A stretch of 10,381 bases of DNA from Oscillospiraceae bacterium. Lineage in GTDB: Bacteria > Bacillota > Clostridia > Oscillospirales > Oscillospiraceae. How positions within the stretch are numbered: the first letter of the stretch is position 1; each line of letters starts with the position of its first letter. Made by a program: the position numbers and the translations under genes. Below are positions 5,891 to 10,381 of this stretch, one piece after another. Under the pieces are notes generated by a model, which saw only the letters and a list, made by a program, of their open reading frames with translations, searched no databases and was not told where the DNA came from. The stretch spans positions 1 to 10,381 of the forward strand of contig JAQVYO010000049.1 of the NCBI GenBank assembly GCA_028708585.1, given 5' to 3'.

Positions 5891-7642
5891 ATGCAGTTTC
5901 TTGAAATGATGCTAAAAGCGATCCAGCAGATAGGATCCGCTATTCCCGAATGGATTGTTCTTCTTGTGTCGTCTTCCGGGTCTGTCACAACGGTACTTCG
6001 GTGGGTGATGCCGGTTCTGGCTTTCTTCATCCTGCTGCAGACCGCTCGCTCCATGCTGGTTTGGAAAAAGGAACCGGAAATTTGGGCCTATATTGATCTG
6101 CCCAACGGAGCGCGTCTGCCCATCAGCCACTGGGAGAATACCATTGGGCGTTCCCCTTCGTCGGATATTGTTCTAAATTATCCTACCGTTTCTAGGAGTC
6201 ATGCGGTGCTGGTCCGGGCGGACGATGGAAGCTGGACCATAACGGATGTTGGATCAAAGGGCGGAATTGTAGTCAACAAACGCCCGGTGGAAGGGAAAAG
6301 CCCTGTGTATCCCGGTGATATCATCAGTTTGGCTGGCGTTGAAATCGCCCTGCTCCCGATTGAAGTTGAGCAGGAGCAGCAGGAAGATGATGAAAGCAGT
6401 CTGCGGAAACCGGGAAAACCCGGCCGCGTTTTGTTTTTGGTGACTTTATTTCAGCTGCTCACCGCCATGCAGCTGTGTACCTTCGCCAGTGAGGAAAACA
6501 AAACGACCATTATCATGGCGTTTGCCGGCCTTGCCGCTTTCATGTGGCTGTATTTTATTTTTATGAGGGCCTTACAGCGGACGGGCTTCGAAGTGGAGAC
6601 AATTGCTTTTTTCCTCACCACTCTCGGCTTTTCCGTCGTGGCCTCCGCAGCACCGGGCGAACTGGGAAAGATGTTCTTTGTTACAATTATGGCTGTTTTG
6701 ATTTTTGTCCTGCTGGGTTGGTTCCTGCGCGATCTGGAACGGGCCAAAAAGGCCCGGTGGTTTATGGGTGGGGCGGCGCTGATGCTGCTTGCCGCCAATC
6801 TTTTGCTGGGTAAAATTGTTTATGGCGCGCAAAACTGGATTTATATCGGGGCCTTTAGCTTTCAGCCTTCCGAGCTGGTCAAAATTGCGTTTATTTATGC
6901 GGGAACCGCTACGTTGGACCGGCTTCTGGCAAAACGAAATCTGACCATGTTCATTCTTTTTTCCGGAGCCTGTATCGGCACCTTGGCTTTGTTGGGCGAT
7001 TTTGGGACGGCGTCCATTTTCTTTGTAGCCTTTGTGGTGATTGCATTTATGCGTTCCGGCGATCTTGCGACGATTTCTTTGATTTGCGCCGGAACCGGTT
7101 TTGCCGGGATGCTTGCGGTGCGCTTCAAACCATATATCGCAAAGCGTTTTTCAGCTTGGGGGCATGTATGGGCTTATGCCAGCACCACCGGATACCAGCA
7201 GACGCGGACGCTGATGTATGCCGCCAGCGGAGGCCTTTTGGGCCTAGGTGCCGGGAACGGACTTTTAAAGCACATATCCGCCGCGGATACCGATTTGGTG
7301 TTTGGCATTTTATGCGAGGAATGGGGTCTGATCGTTGCGATTATCGCCGTTTGCTCTTTGGTATGCCTTGCAATCTTTACGGTGCGCTGTGCTTCTGTTG
7401 GGCGCTCTTCCTTTTATGTGATCGCGGCCTGCGCCTCTATGTCCATGCTGCTGTTTCAGACGGCGCTTAACGTGTTCGGCTCCATTGATTTCCTGCCGCT
7501 GACCGGCGTTACCTTCCCGTTTGTTTCAAATGGCGGTTCTAGTATGCTGGCAAGCTGGGGGCTTCTTGCTTTTGTCAAGGCGGCCGATACAAGAAAGAAC
7601 GCAAGCTTTGCGATTAAGCGACCCAAGGAGGAAATCCAATGA
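5891..7642 (+). CDS. FHA domain fused to SEDS glycan polymerase (FtsW/RodA/SpoVE family)
   Basis: A 583-residue membrane protein. A short N-terminal part with one membrane helix (about 36-51) is followed by a cytoplasmic FHA domain (about 65-156) with the phosphothreonine-binding pattern GRSPSSDIVL (86-95), SRSH (101-104) and VNKRPV. An acidic linker (158-170, EQEQQEDDES) leads to the polytopic SEDS domain (about 180-565). SEDS hallmarks are NWIYIGAFSFQPSE (315-328), GDFGT with the likely catalytic Asp D370, QQTRTLMYAASGGLLGLGAG (436-455), TDLVFGILCEEWG (467-479) and TGVTFPFVSNGGSSML (538-553). It polymerises lipid II into glycan strands at the membrane. FtsW or RodA alone has about 400 residues; the extra length is the FHA part. 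AAAGGGA sits 8 bases before ATG 5891. It overlaps the PBP gene as ATGA, so the two are co-translated. FHA suggests regulation by a Ser/Thr-phosphorylated partner. Confidence 0.93.
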   Translation: MQFLEMMLKAIQQIGSAIPEWIVLLVSSSGSVTTVLRWVMPVLAFFILLQTARSMLVWKKEPEIWAYIDLPNGARLPISHWENTIGRSPSSDIVLNYPTVSRSHAVLVRADDGSWTITDVGSKGGIVVNKRPVEGKSPVYPGDIISLAGVEIALLPIEVEQEQQEDDESSLRKPGKPGRVLFLVTLFQLLTAMQLCTFASEENKTTIIMAFAGLAAFMWLYFIFMRALQRTGFEVETIAFFLTTLGFSVVASAAPGELGKMFFVTIMAVLIFVLLGWFLRDLERAKKARWFMGGAALMLLAANLLLGKIVYGAQNWIYIGAFSFQPSELVKIAFIYAGTATLDRLLAKRNLTMFILFSGACIGTLALLGDFGTASIFFVAFVVIAFMRSGDLATISLICAGTGFAGMLAVRFKPYIAKRFSAWGHVWAYASTTGYQQTRTLMYAASGGLLGLGAGNGLLKHISAADTDLVFGILCEEWGLIVAIIAVCSLVCLAIFTVRCASVGRSSFYVIAACASMSMLLFQTALNVFGSIDFLPLTGVTFPFVSNGGSSMLASWGLLAFVKAADTRKNASFAIKRPKEEIQ

Positions 7643-9009
7643 AAAAAATATCCCGCCGTTCCATTGTGGCGGCGATTCTCTCGGTGGCTATGGTGATCGG
7701 CATTGCAATGTTTGTTTATAATTATGTCAATGACGGTGCTGCATGGGCTTCCTTTCCATCCAACCAGCATATTTATACCAACGGAGTGATTGCTTCTCAG
7801 CGCATTCTAGACCGTAACGGAGTTGTGCTGTATAAAACGTCAAAGGGTAAGCCGGCATATAACGAAAACAAAACCATTCGGAAAGCAACGCTTCACGCCG
7901 TGGGCGATACGTCCGGGAATATATCCACCTCCGCCATGCATGTATTTACGGATCAATTGATTCAATATGATCTTCTAAACGGCGTCTACTATCATCATGA
8001 TAATGGGAGCGACATATACCTCACGCTGGATGCCAATGTTTGCGCCGCGGCGTTAAACGCATTGGATGGCCGCAGCGGGACCGTGGGGGTCTATAACTAT
8101 AAGACGGGACAAATCCTCTGTATGGTCAGCGCTCCCACGTTTGACCCCAAAACCCCCCCCAATCTGTCGGAAGACAATAACGGAGCTTATATCAATCGGT
8201 TCTTATCTTCCGCCTATACGCCCGGATCGATCTTTAAGCTGGTTACCTCGGCTGCGGCGATCGACAATATGCCGGATTTATTCAGCCGTACGTTTACCTG
8301 CAAGGGAAGCGAAAAAATCGGGAACAGCACGGTTACCTGTTTAAAGGCCCATGGAACCTTCAATTTTAAAACGGCTTTGGCGGATTCCTGCAATGTGACA
8401 TATGCCAATTTGGCAACGGAGCTGGGCCGAGGCGTACTGGAAGAGTATGCCGAGAAGGCGGGATTTAATAAAGGCGTTACGGTAAGCGGAATCAGTACCG
8501 CCACAGGAAATTTTGGTCTTTCGGGCGCCTCTAAGTCGGATATTGCATGGTCCGGCGTGGGGCAATATACAGATCTTGCAAATCCCTGTACATATATGAC
8601 GTATGTGGGGGCCATTGCCAACGGCGGAATACCGGTATATCCGCAATTTTTGTCCAAGGTTACCAGTGAAAACAGCGCGGCCAGCAGCAGTTATAAAAAG
8701 AACGTAGGCAGCAGAATCCTATCCAAGAGCACAGCGGACACCCTTGCGGATCTAATGCATAACAATGTAATTCAGAGTTATGGAAAACGGAATTTTCCCG
8801 GGCTGGACCTTTGTGCGAAAACTGGAACGGCCGAGGTGGGCGGTGGAAAGAAGCCAAATGCGTGGTTTACCGGTTTTATCCGGAGCGAAGAATATCCTCT
8901 GGCGTTTATTGTGATTGTGGAAAATGGCGGGTCAGGCATTGAAGTTGCCGCGCCAGTTGCCAACACGGTGCTGCAGGCAGCCGTAAAAGCCCTAAAGGCT
9001 TCCGATTAA
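7639..9009 (+). CDS. Class B penicillin-binding protein, PbpA/FtsI-like transpeptidase
   Basis: A 456-residue peptidoglycan transpeptidase anchored by one N-terminal helix (about 9-30), with the rest outside the membrane. The catalytic triad motifs are all present: SxxK as S197IFK200 in YTPGSIFKL, SxN as S250CN252, and KTG as K394TG396 in LCAKTGTAEVGGG. The N-terminal part (about 45-125) is short, giving a total nearer to actinobacterial PbpA (about 490) than to PBP2 or FtsI (600 or more). AAGGAGG lies 7 bases before ATG 7639, inside the SEDS gene. The pairing with a SEDS polymerase matches the known SEDS-bPBP functional couple: the SEDS protein makes glycan strands and the PBP cross-links them. 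Whether it acts in division, elongation or sporulation cannot be told from sequence alone. Confidence 0.94.
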   Translation: MKKISRRSIVAAILSVAMVIGIAMFVYNYVNDGAAWASFPSNQHIYTNGVIASQRILDRNGVVLYKTSKGKPAYNENKTIRKATLHAVGDTSGNISTSAMHVFTDQLIQYDLLNGVYYHHDNGSDIYLTLDANVCAAALNALDGRSGTVGVYNYKTGQILCMVSAPTFDPKTPPNLSEDNNGAYINRFLSSAYTPGSIFKLVTSAAAIDNMPDLFSRTFTCKGSEKIGNSTVTCLKAHGTFNFKTALADSCNVTYANLATELGRGVLEEYAEKAGFNKGVTVSGISTATGNFGLSGASKSDIAWSGVGQYTDLANPCTYMTYVGAIANGGIPVYPQFLSKVTSENSAASSSYKKNVGSRILSKSTADTLADLMHNNVIQSYGKRNFPGLDLCAKTGTAEVGGGKKPNAWFTGFIRSEEYPLAFIVIVENGGSGIEVAAPVANTVLQAAVKALKASD

Positions 9010-9122
9010 GCGTTTCTCCTTTGCTCCGTTGAATCGGATAAGACTTTTCTGCGGTGGATTTGGCAGAATTTCTTGGAATGAAGTCCGGCAGGAGAAACTG
9101 GCAGCTGAGCCTTTGAACCTTA

Positions 9123-9174
9123 GGCAACCCCCCTCCCAGACAGAGCTGCGGCCCTGAACGGGAGGGGGGTTGCC
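9123..9174 (+). terminator. Strong GC-rich hairpin downstream of the PBP gene
   Basis: GGCAACCCCCCTCCC (9123-9137) pairs perfectly over 15 bases with GGGAGGGGGGTTGCC (9160-9174), with a 22-base loop. It lies 113 bases after the PBP stop. Its position between convergent genes fits a terminator, but only CTTATA follows, not a proper T-run. The bases between the PBP stop and this hairpin (9010-9122) hold no gene that I can see. Confidence 0.55.
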
Positions 9175-9188
9175 CTTATAAAGAGAGT

Positions 9189-9228
9189 CTCGCAGTATGA
9201 CCCCGTAATTACGGGGTCATACTGCGAG
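9189..9228. repeat. 40-bp perfect palindrome between convergent genes
   Basis: CTCGCAGTATGACCCCGTAA (9189-9208) is followed at once by its exact reverse complement (9209-9228), giving 20-bp arms with no spacer. It may act as a bidirectional terminator for the PBP gene and the aminotransferase gene, or be a copy of a dispersed palindromic repeat. No T-run is attached on either side. The stretch 9229-9306 that follows is GT-rich, with repeated TTGGT, and has no gene. Confidence 0.75.
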
Positions 9229-9306
9229 TTGGTATGGTTGGTATATGGGTTGGTTTATAGAATGGTGCAGAGTAATATCGTCCTGGCGCGAGGCAGATGC
9301 TTTTGC

Positions 9307-10381
9307 TTATGTTAGGAACTGCTGAAGCCTGCCAAGCCGCGCAAGGGCTTCATCAAGCGTGCTTTTTTCGCGCGCAAAATGCAAACGAATAAGATGATGG
9401 ACCGGCTCCCGAAAAAAACTTGAGCCGGGGACGGCGGCGACACCGATGTTGCGGATCATCCATTCACAAAATGCAAGATCGGTGAAGCCCTGAAATTTCG
9501 GATGGCCTAGAAAGCGGCTGATGTCCACCAGAACAAAATAGGAACCCTGCGGGACATTGTGCTCCAGACCGATTAGGTCAAGCCCGCGGCAGAAGTAGTC
9601 GCGTTTACGGGTATACATATCTAACAGCTTATCATAATAAGACTGAGGAAAATGCAGTCCTACGGCAGCGGCCTCCTGTAACGGAGCGGGTGCGCCGACA
9701 GTCAAAAAATCATGAACCTTTTTGGCGCACTCCACCACTGGGGAAGGACCGGTCAGATACCCCAGCCGCCAACCGGTTATGGAGTAGGTTTTGGACAAGG
9801 AATTGCAGGTAATCGTGCGCTCCCACATATCCGGCAAAGATGCCATGCAGACGTGGATATTGGGCGCATAGACCATATGCTCATAAACCTCGTCCGTAAT
9901 GATATATCCGTCATATTGGGCTGCAAGCCTACCGATGGTCATAAGCTCCTGGCGGGTGAATACTTTTCCGCATGGATTGGAAGGATTGCAGACGATAATG
10001 GCTTTCGCTCCCTGACGGAATCCATCTTCAAGTTGATTTACATCAAAGGAATAAGAAGGAGGAACAAGAGGAACAAAGATTGGTTCCGCGCCCGATAAAA
10101 TGGCATCTGCGCCGTAATTTTCATAAAATGGTGAGAAGACGATCACTTTATCACCAGGATTGCAGATGGTCATCATGGCGCACATCATTGCTTCCGTACT
10201 GCCGCAGGTAACAAGAACTTCCTCCTCCGGATCAACAGCGCGGCCAAATCCGCGCTCTGCTTTCAGCGCGATCGCTTCCCGGATGTTGTCCGCACCGTAT
10301 GTAACCGAATATTGATGCGGACCCTGGTCCGCCACACGTTTTAAAGCATCGGTAATTGGTTTCGGGGGCGGAAAATCCGGA
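9307..10381 (-). CDS. PLP-dependent aminotransferase, class I/II (5' end outside window)
   Basis: The C-terminal 358 residues of a fold-type I aminotransferase; the reading frame is open to the right edge with no start. Codons beyond 10335 read PDFPPPKPITDALKR and then VADQGPHQYS, matching the usual N-terminal part of this family, so the GTG at 10335 is an internal Val and not the start. About 30-40 residues are probably missing. Family features include YGADNIREAIA near the N terminus, GSTEAM (phosphate-binding turn), CNPSNPCGKVF, the ITDEVYEHMVY strand with the cofactor-contacting Asp and Tyr, NSLSKTYSITGWRLGY with the Schiff-base Lys, and a C-terminal RLHFA with the carboxylate-binding Arg. 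It probably transfers an amino group between an amino acid (aspartate, aromatic or alanine type) and a 2-oxo acid. Specificity cannot be set from this. It is convergent with the PBP gene and has no evident link to the other operons. Confidence 0.92.
   Translation of the reverse strand, partial: PDFPPPKPITDALKRVADQGPHQYSVTYGADNIREAIALKAERGFGRAVDPEEEVLVTCGSTEAMMCAMMTICNPGDKVIVFSPFYENYGADAILSGAEPIFVPLVPPSYSFDVNQLEDGFRQGAKAIIVCNPSNPCGKVFTRQELMTIGRLAAQYDGYIITDEVYEHMVYAPNIHVCMASLPDMWERTITCNSLSKTYSITGWRLGYLTGPSPVVECAKKVHDFLTVGAPAPLQEAAAVGLHFPQSYYDKLLDMYTRKRDYFCRGLDLIGLEHNVPQGSYFVLVDISRFLGHPKFQGFTDLAFCEWMIRNIGVAAVPGSSFFREPVHHLIRLHFAREKSTLDEALARLGRLQQFLT

Noticed and set aside
9229..9280. Short TTGGT direct repeats
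   Set aside because: The repeats are only about 5 bases, irregularly spaced and few, which is expected in a GT-rich stretch. They are not a CRISPR or iteron array.
9307..10335. GTG at 10335 as the start of the aminotransferase
   Set aside because: Conserved family sequence continues upstream in frame to the window edge, so the gene is cut by the edge and this GTG is internal.

Overview
The window looks like a chromosomal segment from an anaerobic Firmicute, probably of the Clostridia. Evidence is the strong AAGGAG-type ribosome binding sites, the consensus TTGACA/TATAAT promoters, moderate GC content, and Clostridia-like gene types (an FHA-SEDS fusion, FmdE-type proteins, an IS3 relative). 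The species cannot be told from the sequence.

Layout. Positions 1-242 hold the decayed 3' end of an IS3-family transposase, followed by about 140 bases without a gene. Positions 380-5587 hold six minus-strand genes that read as one operon. In transcription order they are: a radical SAM enzyme with an unusual CX5CX2C cluster motif, a lipoprotein substrate-binding protein, a FecCD/BtuC-type permease, its ABC ATPase, a class I SAM-dependent methyltransferase, and an FmdE-family protein with a C-terminal zinc finger. Positions 5588-5890 are a divergent promoter region. Positions 5891-9009 hold two overlapping plus-strand genes: an FHA domain fused to a SEDS (FtsW/RodA) glycan polymerase, then a class B penicillin-binding protein. 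Positions 9010-9306 hold two strong inverted repeats between convergent genes. Positions 9307-10381 hold a class I/II aminotransferase that runs off the right edge.

The most interesting part is the six-gene operon. Its promoter (TTGACA, 16 bases, extended -10 TATAAT) is followed at once by a 28-bp dyad, positions 5657-5684. This dyad resembles the 11-6-11 operator of the molybdenum regulator ModE. BtuCD-type importers that carry molybdate or tungstate are known (MolBCA of Haemophilus influenzae), and FmdE proteins were named from the molybdenum/tungsten formylmethanofuran dehydrogenase operon. The CX5CX2C motif is the one described for HmdB, a radical SAM enzyme linked to [Fe]-hydrogenase cofactor synthesis. 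I infer, without proof, a molybdenum- or tungsten-responsive uptake system that also makes or modifies a small metal-binding molecule or cofactor.

The FHA-SEDS and PBP pair is a cell-wall synthesis module: a polymerase and its cognate transpeptidase. The FHA domain suggests control by a Ser/Thr kinase, but no kinase is in this window.
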